Source: Selenomonas timonae
GTDB taxonomy: Bacteria; Bacillota; Negativicutes; Selenomonadales; Selenomonadaceae
Direction of reading: 5' to 3'
DNA: 64,000 nucleotides
Assembly: GCF_014250475.1 (NCBI RefSeq)
Contig: NZ_CP060204.1
Location: 2,059,001 to 2,123,000, forward strand
Below, piece by piece: positions 8,840 through 17,194 of the stretch (position 1 is its first letter; each line of letters opens with the position of its first letter). The notes under the pieces were generated by a model. The model saw only the letters and a list, made by a program, of their open reading frames with translations, did no database searches and was not told the DNA's origin. The position numbers were made by a program, and so were the translations under genes.

Positions 8840-9583
8840 CTACATAACCATGCCGCCGTCTACATTAAGCGTCTGGCCGGTAATGTACGACGCTGCATCA
8901 CTTACAAGGAAGAGAACAGCATCGGCAACATGCTCCGGTTTGCCAAGTGCTCCAAGCGGAATGCCCTCAGCAATCTTTTCGCGAATGCTGTCCTTGAGGA
9001 CAGCTGTCATATCGGTGTCGATAAAGCCTGGCGCAACGACGTTGACCGTAATCCCGCGCGGCGCAAATTCCTTTGCCGCAGACTTCGAGAAGCCGATCAC
9101 GCCCGCCTTTGCCGCAGCGTAATTCGTCTGCCCCACGTTGCCGATCTCGCCGACCACGGAGGAGAGATTCACAATGCGCCCGCTGCGCTGCTTCGTCATG
9201 AACTTTGCAGCAGCCTTCGTGCAGGCATAGATGCCTTTGAGGTTCGTGTTGATCACAGCATCGAAATCCTCATCCTTCATGCGGACGAGCAGCGTATCGC
9301 GCGTAATGCCCGCATTGTTGACGAGAATATCGAGACCGCCGAGTTCCTCATGCACGCGCGTGACCATCTCGGTCGCGGCAGCGCTGTCGGAGACATCCGC
9401 CTGAACGAGCAGTGCCGTACCGCCCTGCTCCTCGATGATCGCCTTGACCTCCTCGGCTGCAGCCTGATTGCCCGCATAGTTGACGGCAACCTTTGCGCCC
9501 TCCTGTGCAAGCCGGATGGCGATTGCGCGCCCAATGCCGCGAGAACCGCCCGTAACAAGAGCAACTTTACCCTCAAGAAGCAT
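8840..9583 (-). CDS. fabG: 3-oxoacyl-ACP reductase
   Basis: A 247-residue short-chain dehydrogenase that reduces beta-ketoacyl-ACP with NADPH. The nucleotide motif TGGSRGIG lies near the N-terminus, NNAGIT follows, then the catalytic Ser in NLSSVVGEIG and the YxxxK pair in TNYAAAKAGVIGFSK. The C-terminus GQTLNVDGGMVM is typical. I start at ATG 9583, which has AAGGAGGAAATCC directly upstream, and not at an in-frame start 30 bases earlier. It sits between fabD and acpP. Confidence 0.96.
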   Translation of the reverse strand: MLLEGKVALVTGGSRGIGRAIAIRLAQEGAKVAVNYAGNQAAAEEVKAIIEEQGGTALLVQADVSDSAAATEMVTRVHEELGGLDILVNNAGITRDTLLVRMKDEDFDAVINTNLKGIYACTKAAAKFMTKQRSGRIVNLSSVVGEIGNVGQTNYAAAKAGVIGFSKSAAKEFAPRGITVNVVAPGFIDTDMTAVLKDSIREKIAEGIPLGALGKPEHVADAVLFLVSDAASYITGQTLNVDGGMVM

Positions 9584-9620
9584 GGATTTCCTCCTTAATC
9601 GCACCGAATTCATTTAATCA

Positions 9621-10556
9621 TTACTTCTTTAGTGTGTCAAGTGTTTTTTGCAGGGATTCCACATTCTCGACGTTCAGGCTCTTCAGCGTCTTGTCGATGC
9701 GCTTGTTAAAGCCCGCGAGCGTCTTGCCGGGGCCGCATTCGACATAGGTATCCGCGCCAAAGTCGCGCATCGTGTTGACGCACGCAATCCAGCGCACGGG
9801 ATGATCTGCCTGTGCGACGAGGTTCGCCTTGATCTCCTCTGCCGTCTGCTGAAGTCCGCCCGTATAGTTCGAGACCACGGGGAACGCCGCATCGTGCAGC
9901 GTGACCTTTTCGAGCTCTGCCGCGAGCTTTTTCGCGGCGGGTTCCATCAGCGTCGAGTGGAACGGTGCGGAGACGGGCAGAATGACCGCCTTCTTCGCGC
10001 CCTTTTCCTGCAGCAGCTGCACAGCTGTCTCTACGCCCTTCGCCGTACCTGCGATAACAGTCTGTCCGGGGCAGTTGAAGTTGACTGCCTGCACGGCGCC
10101 TGCTGCACTCGCTTCGGCGCAGACCGCAATGATCGTATCATCGTCGAGCCCGATCACCGCAGCCATCGCCCCCTCACCCACGGGAACGGCTTCCTGCATA
10201 TAGGCACCGCGCTTGTGCACGAGAACGACAGCATCCTGGAACGAGAGCACGCCCGCCGCAACGAGTGCCGCATACTCTCCGAGGCTGTGCCCCGCGGCAA
10301 TCTCAGGCTCAATGCCCTCTGCGCGCAGGAGCTCCGCCGCGATCACCGCCACCGTGAGGATTGCGGGCTGCGTATGCTCGGTCAGCTGCAGCTGATCGGC
10401 AGGCCCCTCGAAGCAGAGCTTGCTGATGGAGTAGCCGAGCGCCTCATCCGCTTCGGCAAAGCGCTTCTTTGCAAGATCATAGGTATCGAAGAAGTCCTTC
10501 CCCATGCCAACGACCTGCGCCCCCTGTCCGGGGAACAAAAATGCAAGTTTTCCCAT
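9621..10556 (-). CDS. fabD: Malonyl-CoA:ACP transacylase
   Basis: A 311-residue enzyme that moves the malonyl group from CoA to ACP. It begins MGKLAFLFPGQGAQ (FPGQGAQ is the family hallmark). The active-site serine is Ser91 in GHSLGEYAALVA, and the partner His lies in SAPFHSTLMEPA. The ATG at 10556 was chosen over an in-frame TTG 15 bases upstream because the family begins at this point and a GAGG lies upstream. It follows fabK with an 11-base gap. Confidence 0.96.
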   Translation of the reverse strand: MGKLAFLFPGQGAQVVGMGKDFFDTYDLAKKRFAEADEALGYSISKLCFEGPADQLQLTEHTQPAILTVAVIAAELLRAEGIEPEIAAGHSLGEYAALVAAGVLSFQDAVVLVHKRGAYMQEAVPVGEGAMAAVIGLDDDTIIAVCAEASAAGAVQAVNFNCPGQTVIAGTAKGVETAVQLLQEKGAKKAVILPVSAPFHSTLMEPAAKKLAAELEKVTLHDAAFPVVSNYTGGLQQTAEEIKANLVAQADHPVRWIACVNTMRDFGADTYVECGPGKTLAGFNKRIDKTLKSLNVENVESLQKTLDTLKK

Positions 10557-10567
10557 ACCCCTGTACC

Positions 10568-11515
10568 TCAATCACAGGTCTTGCGTGCAGCGTCGAATGC
10601 GCCCGGAAGACCGTTTACAATGTCCTCGATGATCTGCTTGACAGGCTTCACGTCTGCAAGCATCCCCGAGATCTCGCCGATCATGACGGAGCCGTTGTCG
10701 ACGTCCCCCTCGTGGGTCGCACGGTGTAGGCTGCCGACGCCGAGCTGCTCAAGCTCCTCGTTCGAAGCGCCTGCCGCCTCCATCTCCTCATACTTGCGCG
10801 AGAGCTTGTTCTGGAGAACGCGCGCGGGATGTCCGAGCGAACGCCCCGTGACGACCGTCGAGCGATCCTTTGCCTTCAAAACAGCCTGCTTGTAGTTCGG
10901 ATGCGCAATGCACTCCTCGCTGAGGACGAAGCGCGAGCCCATCTGGATCGCCTGTGCACCGAGCGCAAACGCAGCAGCCATACCGCGCGAATCGCCGATG
11001 CCGCCCGCACCGATGACGGGTACATCCACCGCGTCCACCACCTGTGGGAGCAGCGCCATCGTCGTGATCTCGCCGATGTGTCCACCGGACTCCGTGCCCT
11101 CAGCGATCACAGCATCCACGCCCGTGCGCACGAGACGACGCGCGAGAGCGACCGACGCCACCACGGGGATGACCTTCGAGCCGATCTCCTTGAGTCCCGG
11201 CACATACTCACCGGGATTGCCCGCCCCCGTCGTGATGACGGGAACGCGCTCCTCGAGCACGACCTGCATGACTTCCTTCACAAAGGGACTCATGAGCATG
11301 ACATTCACGCCGAAGGGCTTGTCCGTCCATCCCTTCACCTTGTGAATCTCATTCCTGAGCGCATCGGGCGGCATATGTCCGGCACCGATGAGTCCAAGCC
11401 CTCCGGCATTGGAGACGGCGGAGGCAAGCTCGGCTGTGCCGATCCATGCCATACCACCTTGAAAGATTGGATACTTGATGCCAAGCATCCGACAAATCGG
11501 ATTGTTATCAAACAT
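10568..11515 (-). CDS. fabK: Enoyl-ACP reductase II
   Basis: A 315-residue FMN-dependent enoyl-ACP reductase, the FabK type common in Firmicutes in place of FabI. Motifs are KYPIFQGGMAWIGTAELASA, GTESGGHIGE (FMN/His loop) and QMGSRFVLSEEC. The start ATG at 11515 shares one base with the fabH stop (TAATG), with AAGGAGG upstream; an earlier in-frame start lies inside fabH. Its position between fabH and fabD supports the role. FabK is generally insensitive to triclosan. Confidence 0.92.
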   Translation of the reverse strand: MFDNNPICRMLGIKYPIFQGGMAWIGTAELASAVSNAGGLGLIGAGHMPPDALRNEIHKVKGWTDKPFGVNVMLMSPFVKEVMQVVLEERVPVITTGAGNPGEYVPGLKEIGSKVIPVVASVALARRLVRTGVDAVIAEGTESGGHIGEITTMALLPQVVDAVDVPVIGAGGIGDSRGMAAAFALGAQAIQMGSRFVLSEECIAHPNYKQAVLKAKDRSTVVTGRSLGHPARVLQNKLSRKYEEMEAAGASNEELEQLGVGSLHRATHEGDVDNGSVMIGEISGMLADVKPVKQIIEDIVNGLPGAFDAARKTCD

Positions 11516-12519
11516 TAACCGTTTTCCTCCTTCGCCCACTTCATAATACACGATGCCCATGTAAGTCCCGCGCCGAAACCTGCGAGGGCGATGTTGTCTC
11601 CCTTTTTGAACTGCTGCGCGTGCGCCGCCTCCGCAAGGGCGACAGGGATGGATGCGGCAGACATATTGCCGTAACGATGAATATTTATAATAACCTTGTC
11701 CATCGGCATGTCAAGTCGCTTGGCTGCCGCCTGGATAATACGGATATTCGCCTGATGTGGGACGAGGTAGTCAAGATCCTCCCGCTGCATTCCTGCGCGT
11801 TCGAGAGAGGTCTCCACCGTCCGTCCCATAACCTTCGTTGCAAAGCGGAAGACCGCCTTGCCGTCCATGTGGACGAAGTTGAGACGCTGCTCAATCGTCT
11901 CTGGGGTCACGGGACGCAGACTGCCGCTCGAGGGAATGTCAAGAGCATCGCCGCCCGAGCCGTCACTGCCGAGATCAAAGGCACGGATGCCGTAGCCCTC
12001 CTCGACCGCCCCAAAGACAGCTGCACCTGCGCCGTCGCCAAAGAGGATGCAGGTATTGCGATCCTCCCAGTCCACGACCTTCGACAGCGTCTCGCCGCCA
12101 ATCACAAGCACGTGGCGGTAGACGCCGCTCTCGATGAACTGCGCGGCGATGGAGGCCGCATAGACAAAGCCCGAGCACGCCGCCGAGAGGTCAAACGCCG
12201 CTGCATGTTTCGCCCCGAGGCGATCCTGCAGAACGCACGCCGTCGACGGGATGATCCTGTCCGAGGTGAGCGTTGCCATGATGATGAGATCCAGATCCGC
12301 AGCATCCACACCTGCATCCGCAAGCGCCATCTCTGCCGCACGCTGTGCGAGCACGGAGACCGGCTCTCCCTCTGCGGCAATGCGCCGCTCATGAATGCCT
12401 GTGCGCTCCACAATCCACGCATCGTTCGTCTGAACCATCTTCTCAAGGTCGAAATTCGTCAGCACCCGCTCCGGAACGTAGTAGCCCGTTCCGAGGATGC
12501 CTGCACTGATCTTAGGCAC
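11515..12519 (-). CDS. fabH: Beta-ketoacyl-ACP synthase III
   Basis: A 334-residue enzyme that starts fatty acid synthesis by condensing acyl-CoA with malonyl-ACP. The active residues are Cys115 in DLSAACSGFVYA, His in VPHQANIRII, and Asn in NIHRYGNMSAAS. The start is GTG at 12519 (MPKISAGILGTGYYVPERV): AAGGAGGGGG is well placed, and it overlaps the end of plsX by eight bases. Earlier in-frame starts lie within plsX without a ribosome site. The order plsX-fabH-fabK-fabD is typical. Confidence 0.95.
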   Translation of the reverse strand: MPKISAGILGTGYYVPERVLTNFDLEKMVQTNDAWIVERTGIHERRIAAEGEPVSVLAQRAAEMALADAGVDAADLDLIIMATLTSDRIIPSTACVLQDRLGAKHAAAFDLSAACSGFVYAASIAAQFIESGVYRHVLVIGGETLSKVVDWEDRNTCILFGDGAGAAVFGAVEEGYGIRAFDLGSDGSGGDALDIPSSGSLRPVTPETIEQRLNFVHMDGKAVFRFATKVMGRTVETSLERAGMQREDLDYLVPHQANIRIIQAAAKRLDMPMDKVIINIHRYGNMSAASIPVALAEAAHAQQFKKGDNIALAGFGAGLTWASCIMKWAKEENG

Positions 12520-13525
12520 GATCCGAATCCCCCTCCTTTGCCAGAGCATCACGGATCTGATCCAGCACTTTTCCATTCACATAGTCCACGGTCACACCGA
12601 TCGCACTCGCAACGGATTTCGCATCCGAGGAGCCGTGACCGATCACACAGCAACCGTTCACACCGAGGAGCGGCGCGCCGCCGTACTCCCTCACATCGAG
12701 GCGCTTGCCGAGACGCCGGAGCGTCGGCATGAGGAGGAGCGCGCCGAGCTTCGCCATCAGCCCCGCCCCACGAATCTCCTCCTGAATGAGTCCAAGAATT
12801 GTTTTCGCAAGCCCCTCTGCAAATTTTAGCACAACATTCCCGACAAATCCATCACAAATGACGACGTCGAAATTTCCCTTGGGCACATCGCGTCCCTCGG
12901 CGTTGCCGCAGAAGTGGATGTTCGGCTCGACCTTGAGCAGCTGATAGGTCTCCTTCACCTGCTCATTGCCCTTCGTCTCCTCCTCTCCAATGTTGAGGAG
13001 GCCGACGCGTGGGTGTTCGATACCGAAGACATACTGCGCGTAGAGCGAGCCCATGACCCCACTCTGGACAAGGTGCTCGGGCTTTGAGTCCACGTTCGCA
13101 CCCGAGTCGAGCATGAGCGTCACACCGTCCGGGGTCGGCATCGGCGTTGCAATGGCGGGGCGTCCAACGCCGCGGATGCGGTGCAGGATGAGCTGTGCCG
13201 CCGCAACAGCAGCGCCCGTTGAGCCTGCGGAGAAGACCGCGTCGCAGCTGCCGTCCTTCACAAGACGCGTTGCAACCACAACGGAGGAGTCCTTCTTCGA
13301 CCGCACCGCCTCTGCGGGATGCTCGTTCATGCCGATCACCTCGGAGGCGTGTACGATGGAGATGCGCAACGACGCAGGATCTTCGCCGTGCAGCTCTGCA
13401 CGAATCTGCTCCTCATCGCCGACCAGTACGATCTCGCAGTCGTATTTCTTCGCTGCTTCCACCGCACCGCGTACAATCTCCTTCGGGGCGAAATCACCGC
13501 CCATCGCATCGACCGCTATACGCAT
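12512..13525 (-). CDS. plsX: Phosphate acyltransferase
   Basis: A 337-residue peripheral membrane enzyme that turns acyl-ACP into acyl-phosphate for phospholipid synthesis. It opens MRIAVDAMGGDFAPKEIVRGA, the family signature. Conserved stretches are SAGSTGAAVAAA, GANVDSKPEHLVQ, NIGEEETKGNEQVKETY and DGFVGNVVLKFAEG. GGGAGAAGGGAG precedes the ATG. It follows fapR, as in Bacillus, and overlaps fabH. Confidence 0.97.
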   Translation of the reverse strand: MRIAVDAMGGDFAPKEIVRGAVEAAKKYDCEIVLVGDEEQIRAELHGEDPASLRISIVHASEVIGMNEHPAEAVRSKKDSSVVVATRLVKDGSCDAVFSAGSTGAAVAAAQLILHRIRGVGRPAIATPMPTPDGVTLMLDSGANVDSKPEHLVQSGVMGSLYAQYVFGIEHPRVGLLNIGEEETKGNEQVKETYQLLKVEPNIHFCGNAEGRDVPKGNFDVVICDGFVGNVVLKFAEGLAKTILGLIQEEIRGAGLMAKLGALLLMPTLRRLGKRLDVREYGGAPLLGVNGCCVIGHGSSDAKSVASAIGVTVDYVNGKVLDQIRDALAKEGDSDRA

Positions 13526-13557
13526 CCTGCGCTCCCTTCTCCCTTGCTGCTATTCCC

Positions 13558-14112
13558 TCACCGCTGGAGGGATACTACAATAAATTTTGCGCGAAAGACC
13601 TCTTTGTCCTCGCGGTACGTCTTGACCCAGACAAAGATCTTATTGCCGCGCACCTTTACGATCTCCGCATGTGCGATGACCGTATCGCCCTTCTTGATCG
13701 GCGTCTTGTATTTCACATTGGCGACACCCGTCATCGCGACAGGAGCGTCGATGATGGCGAGTGCGAGCGAGTTTGCCTGAGAGAAGAGTGCCGTCCCGCG
13801 CGCAATCTCCGAGTCCGCAAAGATGAGATCGTCCGTCACGCGTAGCGCCGATGTTCCCCGTACGCCCAGTTCGAGTGAGAGGAGATCGCCGATCACCTCG
13901 GTGTGCGGAATGGCGCGCACCTTCTCGCGCGCATTCTCTGCAAGCGTGCGCACGCGGGCGCGCAGTTCCGGAATCCCGAGCTCCGTGCGGTCAAGGCGCA
14001 CCGTCTGCACGCTCACGGCAAGTTTCTTCGCCAGTGCCTCATCTGTCAGGAACGGTTCCTTCCGCACTGCCATGACGAGCGTCTCCTGCCGCCGTCGCTT
14101 CTTCTCCGTCAT
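13558..14112 (-). CDS. fapR: Fatty acid and phospholipid biosynthesis repressor
   Basis: A 184-residue transcription factor with an N-terminal helix-turn-helix (about 12-45, LTDEALAKKLAVSVQTVRLDR) and a C-terminal hotdog domain that binds malonyl-CoA (ANSLALAIIDAPVAMTGVANVKY). In Bacillus it represses fab/pls genes until malonyl-CoA accumulates. I use ATG 14112, with GAGAGGAG upstream, rather than an in-frame ATG 42 bases earlier. It leads the plsX-fab operon and has a FapR-like site in its own promoter, which implies feedback control. Confidence 0.94.
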   Translation of the reverse strand: MTEKKRRRQETLVMAVRKEPFLTDEALAKKLAVSVQTVRLDRTELGIPELRARVRTLAENAREKVRAIPHTEVIGDLLSLELGVRGTSALRVTDDLIFADSEIARGTALFSQANSLALAIIDAPVAMTGVANVKYKTPIKKGDTVIAHAEIVKVRGNKIFVWVKTYREDKEVFRAKFIVVSLQR

Positions 14113-14200
14113 CACACCACTCCTCTCTCCGAACTTATGCGCAAGCTCCCGCATTCATAAATTCGTTATTTTTAGCACCTGCTGCTATCAGTATGAACGC

Positions 14201-14229
14201 ATTATACTAGGTACTAAAAAAAATTGCAA
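14201..14229 (-). promoter_or_regulatory. fapR-fab operon promoter with an overlapping FapR-type operator
   Basis: On the minus strand, TTGCAA (14224-14229) and TATAAT (14201-14206) are spaced 17 bp. The spacer ends TTTAGTACCTAG, and the run TTAGTACCTAGTATAAT resembles the known FapR operator core TTAGTACC. A repressor here would block RNA polymerase directly. Operator identity is from memory of the Bacillus consensus. Confidence 0.78.
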
Positions 14230-14239
14230 GAGGAAATGA

Positions 14240-14292
14240 TTAAAAAATAAAAGAGCTGCCGCAAAAAGTCCACAGACTTCTTGCAACAGCTC
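14240..14292 (-). terminator. Terminator after rpmF
   Basis: On the minus strand, an 18-bp stem (GAGCTGTTGCAAGAAGTC with GACTTTTTGCGGCAGCTC, two mismatches and G-U pairs) has loop TGTG and is followed by TTTTATTTTTT. It separates yceD-rpmF from the FapR-controlled operon. Confidence 0.92.
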
Positions 14293-14302
14293 CGCATGGT
14301 TC

Positions 14303-14482
14303 TCATTCAGCCGCCTCGGCCACAGGCTTTCCGTCATAATAGCCGCATTCCATGCACACATGGTGCGGGAGCTTCGGCTCATGACACTGCGGGCACGATA
14401 CATAGTGCGGCGCTTCGAGCTTCCAGTTTGCACGACGACGGTCGCGGCGCGCTTTCGATGTCTTTCTCTTTGGTACTGCCAC
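14303..14482 (-). CDS. rpmF: 50S ribosomal protein L32
   Basis: A 59-residue ribosomal protein found by direct reading: it begins (GTG start) [20 protein letters not shown] and carries the zinc-ribbon cysteines C30, C33, C43 and C46 (SCPQCHE and CMECGYYD). TAAGGAGGTG lies ahead of the GTG. It follows yceD by 15 bases, the near-universal yceD-rpmF pairing, and is followed by a strong terminator before fapR. Confidence 0.96.
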   Translation of the reverse strand: MAVPKRKTSKARRDRRRANWKLEAPHYVSCPQCHEPKLPHHVCMECGYYDGKPVAEAAE

Positions 14483-14497
14483 TTTGGATACACCTCC

Positions 14498-14998
14498 TTA
14501 ATCATTTTTCAATAGGCTCTCTAAAGCCGCCAGTCGGGGGTCTGGTACGAACGTATCACAGTCGCACTGTCCCTCGTTCAGGTTCTGCCCGCAGACCGGA
14601 CAGAGCCCCTTGCAATCAGACTTACACAGCTCACGCAGCGGCTCAGCCACAAGGAGGGTGTCACGTACGAGGTCGTCCAAAACAATGGTCTCGCCATCGT
14701 AGAGTACCGCCTCATCCGTTTCTCCCGGAGTCTTCGCATAGTCCTCAGAAAAGTCAAGCGCAATCTCCCGCTCCCCCTCGGCGAGGCAGCGGTCACAGAC
14801 GAAAGCTCGATGCGCGCGAACCGTTCCCGCTGCGCGCAGGGACGAGCCCGTATTCATCAGCGTGCCGTCCACGCGGATCTCTCCACGAAAACGCCGATCT
14901 TCATCCCCCAGTTCGAGGGATTCCGGCGTTACTGCAAACGAGAAAGTACGGCTCTCCCCGATGGGAAATGTCGCCTCCGCGATATCCAGCTTCATCAT
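14498..14998 (-). CDS. YceD/DUF177 family protein upstream of rpmF
   Basis: A 166-residue protein. The family (YceD, DUF177) is linked to 23S rRNA maturation or ribosome assembly. A zinc-binding cysteine pair CDRC lies mid-protein, and ELCKSDCKGLCPVCGQNLNEG with further cysteines (CDCD) near the C-terminus is the family signature. The two adjacent ATG codons at 14998/14995 both fit AAAGGTC upstream. It is co-transcribed with rpmF. Confidence 0.9.
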   Translation of the reverse strand: MMKLDIAEATFPIGESRTFSFAVTPESLELGDEDRRFRGEIRVDGTLMNTGSSLRAAGTVRAHRAFVCDRCLAEGEREIALDFSEDYAKTPGETDEAVLYDGETIVLDDLVRDTLLVAEPLRELCKSDCKGLCPVCGQNLNEGQCDCDTFVPDPRLAALESLLKND

Positions 14999-15053
14999 GA
15001 CGCATGACCTTTCACATTATAGCGGCGGTTATCGGCATTGTCAAGGAGCGTTT

Positions 15054-15593
15054 TCAGAGTTCCGACACCTCATCCTGCGGCGCATTCATCTGTGCCTTTG
15101 CCGTACGGAGGACATTCATCGCCTGATTCAGCCCCATCTCCGCCTGCTGAACGCCCTTGAACGTGCTGCCGACATGGGCGATCAGCTGCTCGAACACCTG
15201 ATTTGCATAGGCATCCGCATCACTCTGGAGACGTGCGGCACCTGTCTGCGCCTGCTCCATGATCTCACGCGCCTGATCCTGTGTCTGTTGCATGATCGCA
15301 CGCGCGCGCTCCTTCGCCTGAATGACGATCTCGCTGTCCTCGAGCATCTGGTTTGCACGCGCCTGCGCAGAATCGACGATATCCTTCGCCTCCTCGCGCG
15401 CACGCGTGATGATGCTCTCCTGCTCCTGCATGATCTCCGCCGCGCGGTTCAGCTCCTTCGGGAGATCCATGCGCAGCTCCTCCACGAGGTGCACAATTTC
15501 ATCGTCATTCACAAGAGCCTTGTCGCTGAAGGGGAGGTGAGATGCATCCGCGACCAGATCTTCGAGCTTTTTCAGCGTATCCACAACTGCCAT
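15054..15593 (-). CDS. Coiled-coil protein of unknown function between coaD and yceD
   Basis: A 179-residue soluble, acidic and Gln/Glu/Ala-rich protein. About residues 35-125 form a long predicted coiled coil (EIMQEQESIITRAREEAKDI, then repeated QARA/ERARAIMQQ heptads). There is no signal peptide and no catalytic motif. Similar proteins in this chromosomal position are often labelled ATPase or V-type ATPase subunit-like purely from coiled-coil similarity; I would not transfer that. It may be a scaffold or a DivIVA-like polymer. AAGGAGATAG precedes the ATG. Co-transcription with rsmD-coaD is likely. Confidence 0.75.
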   Translation of the reverse strand: MAVVDTLKKLEDLVADASHLPFSDKALVNDDEIVHLVEELRMDLPKELNRAAEIMQEQESIITRAREEAKDIVDSAQARANQMLEDSEIVIQAKERARAIMQQTQDQAREIMEQAQTGAARLQSDADAYANQVFEQLIAHVGSTFKGVQQAEMGLNQAMNVLRTAKAQMNAPQDEVSEL

Positions 15594-15629
15594 AAATCTA
15601 TCTCCTTTTCCTTCGCAGCCTCGAGAGTA

Positions 15630-16121
15630 TTATCCCCGAGGAGGCTTTCCATACAGCTTCAATATCGCCCGCTCCACCGACGGCGGCACAATCCCCTGCA
15701 CCGGCCCGCGGAAGCGGATCAGCTCACGCACGCCCGAGGAACTGACAAAGGTCAGGTCGGGGCGCGTCAGCAAAAAAATCGTATCGCTCTCCGGCATGAG
15801 GTGGCGCACCATTGATGCGTGATTCTCCTCATACTCGAAGTCCTTGACTGAGCGCAGACCGCGCACAACAACGCGCGCATTCTGCTGCTTCATATAGTCC
15901 GTCAGGAGACCCGAGAACACATCCACGCGCGCATTCGGCACGTGGGAGGTCGCCTCCCGCAGAAACTGAATGCGGTCATCCAGAGGGAAACAGCCCTCCT
16001 TCTGGACATTGTGAAAAATGCAGACAATGAGCTCGTCAAACATCGCGGCGGCGCGCTCTACAATATCGATATGTCCCGTGGTTACGGGGTCAAAGCTGCC
16101 GGCAAACACCGCACGTCTCAT
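15630..16121 (-). CDS. coaD: Phosphopantetheine adenylyltransferase
   Basis: A 163-residue nucleotidyltransferase that makes dephospho-CoA from phosphopantetheine and ATP. The N-terminal GSFDPVTTGHIDIVERAA holds the TxGH nucleotide motif. RGLRSVKDFEYE and the C-terminal TFVSSSGVRELIRFRG (SSSxxR loop) follow. The start ATG overlaps the rsmD stop (ATGA at 16121-16118), the usual rsmD-coaD coupling. Confidence 0.97.
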   Translation of the reverse strand: MRRAVFAGSFDPVTTGHIDIVERAAAMFDELIVCIFHNVQKEGCFPLDDRIQFLREATSHVPNARVDVFSGLLTDYMKQQNARVVVRGLRSVKDFEYEENHASMVRHLMPESDTIFLLTRPDLTFVSSSGVRELIRFRGPVQGIVPPSVERAILKLYGKPPRG

Positions 16122-16672
16122 TCCTGCACCTCCTGCGTATAAAAACAGATGCGTGCTGCGCCATAGCGCCGCTCACGCATGAGCGAGAGACTGCCGCTCC
16201 GCTCGACGATCTGCTCCCCTGCCCCCTGCTCGAGCACGAAGAGCCCGTCTGCAGCGAGCAACGCGCCCGCATCCAGCGCAGCAAGCACGCGTGCATTATC
16301 TCCGCGTGCATACGGCGGATCGGCGAAGATAAGATCGAACGTGCGCCCCTCTCGTGCGAGCGCCGCGGCCTGCCCATAGACATCGCCGCGACGAAGCTCC
16401 ACGCGTGCCGCGAGCTTCGTCCGCTGTGCATTCTCCACGAGAATCGCATGTGTCGTGCGATCCACGAGCACAGCGTGCGCCGCCCCGCGCGAGAGTGATT
16501 CGAGTGAGAGCGCCCCCGTCCCCGCGAAGAGATCGAGCACGCGCGCATCATAGACGCGTGCGCCCAGCATACTGAAGAGCGCCTCACGCGTGCGGTCAGC
16601 CGTCGGACGCGTCCCGTCCCCCGCAGGGGTCTTGAGACGCACACCGCGTGCACTGCCCGTAATGATCCGCAT
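16118..16672 (-). CDS. rsmD: 16S rRNA (guanine966-N2)-methyltransferase
   Basis: A 184-residue class I SAM-dependent methyltransferase that modifies G966 of 16S rRNA. It begins MRIITGSARGVRLKTPAG and continues RPTADRTREALFSML. Motif I is LDLFAGTGALSLE and the catalytic motif DPPY lies in FDLIFADPPYARG. The upstream ribosome site is GGGAGG. It heads the rsmD-coaD run. Confidence 0.96.
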   Translation of the reverse strand: MRIITGSARGVRLKTPAGDGTRPTADRTREALFSMLGARVYDARVLDLFAGTGALSLESLSRGAAHAVLVDRTTHAILVENAQRTKLAARVELRRGDVYGQAAALAREGRTFDLIFADPPYARGDNARVLAALDAGALLAADGLFVLEQGAGEQIVERSGSLSLMRERRYGAARICFYTQEVQE

Positions 16673-16775
16673 CGCATTCCTCCCGCCATTTTACTGTAGG
16701 CTTTCCTATTTTACCACAATTTGCATTCGCATTTCAACCTGTCACGATGCATCAGTGATTCCATAGACGCAAAAA

Positions 16776-16823
16776 TGACCTGCCCCCAAACGTTAGACAA
16801 TCTACTCCTTGGGAATCAGGTCA
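16776..16823. mobile_element. Collapsed insertion-sequence scar (paired ends, IS3-like) inside cas2
   Basis: A 48-bp stretch begins TGACCTGCCCCCAAA and ends in the reverse complement of TGACCTGATTCCCAA. The two ends therefore match each other over about 13 of 15 bases and begin TG / end CA as IS3-family termini do. Nothing remains between them. The right end supplies the stop codon of the truncated cas2 frame, so the element appears to have entered cas2 and then lost its interior. The family assignment is by end sequence only. Confidence 0.5.
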
Positions 16824-16971
16824 GCTCCTCGCGCATATCATTCATCTGTGCCGCTGTCGCATGACAGGTGAACACGCTGTATTGAACGCGAAGCGCCCGC
16901 GCCTCCAGGTACTTCACGACGCGGGTACGAATGCGATCTTCTTTGATATCGTAGCAAATAATGTATTTCAT
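16816..16971 (-). pseudogene. cas2: Truncated cas2 (CRISPR adaptation endoribonuclease-like protein)
   Basis: A 51-codon frame starts MKYIICYDIKEDRIRTRVVK and continues LRVQYSVFTC, the unmistakable N-terminal half of Cas2 (ferredoxin fold, first-strand Asp in YDI, RVQYSVFxC). Cas2 is normally about 90 residues. Here the native frame stops being Cas2 after MREEL, where an insertion-sequence end supplies ACC TGA. The C-terminal beta strands needed for dimerisation with Cas1 are missing, so it should be non-functional. No cas1 lies beside it. No clear Shine-Dalgarno precedes the ATG. Confidence 0.88.
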
Positions 16972-17194
16972 AGGCTACAGCGCAAATCATCAGAATACAT
17001 TACTCAATGCCGCACGCAGCATTTTATGTGGTGCAACTCCGTCGCTCGCAGCCCTTGTCCCGCGCGGGGCGAGAGGGTGTTTTGGAAAGTCGTCGATTTT
17101 TTTTGCCGTTTTCCCTTATGGGGCGGCATTTTCACCGAAAAATCACGGCGTCAATCGGCGTCTTCCCTTGTGCGGCGCGGAGCTGCGCCCAAAT

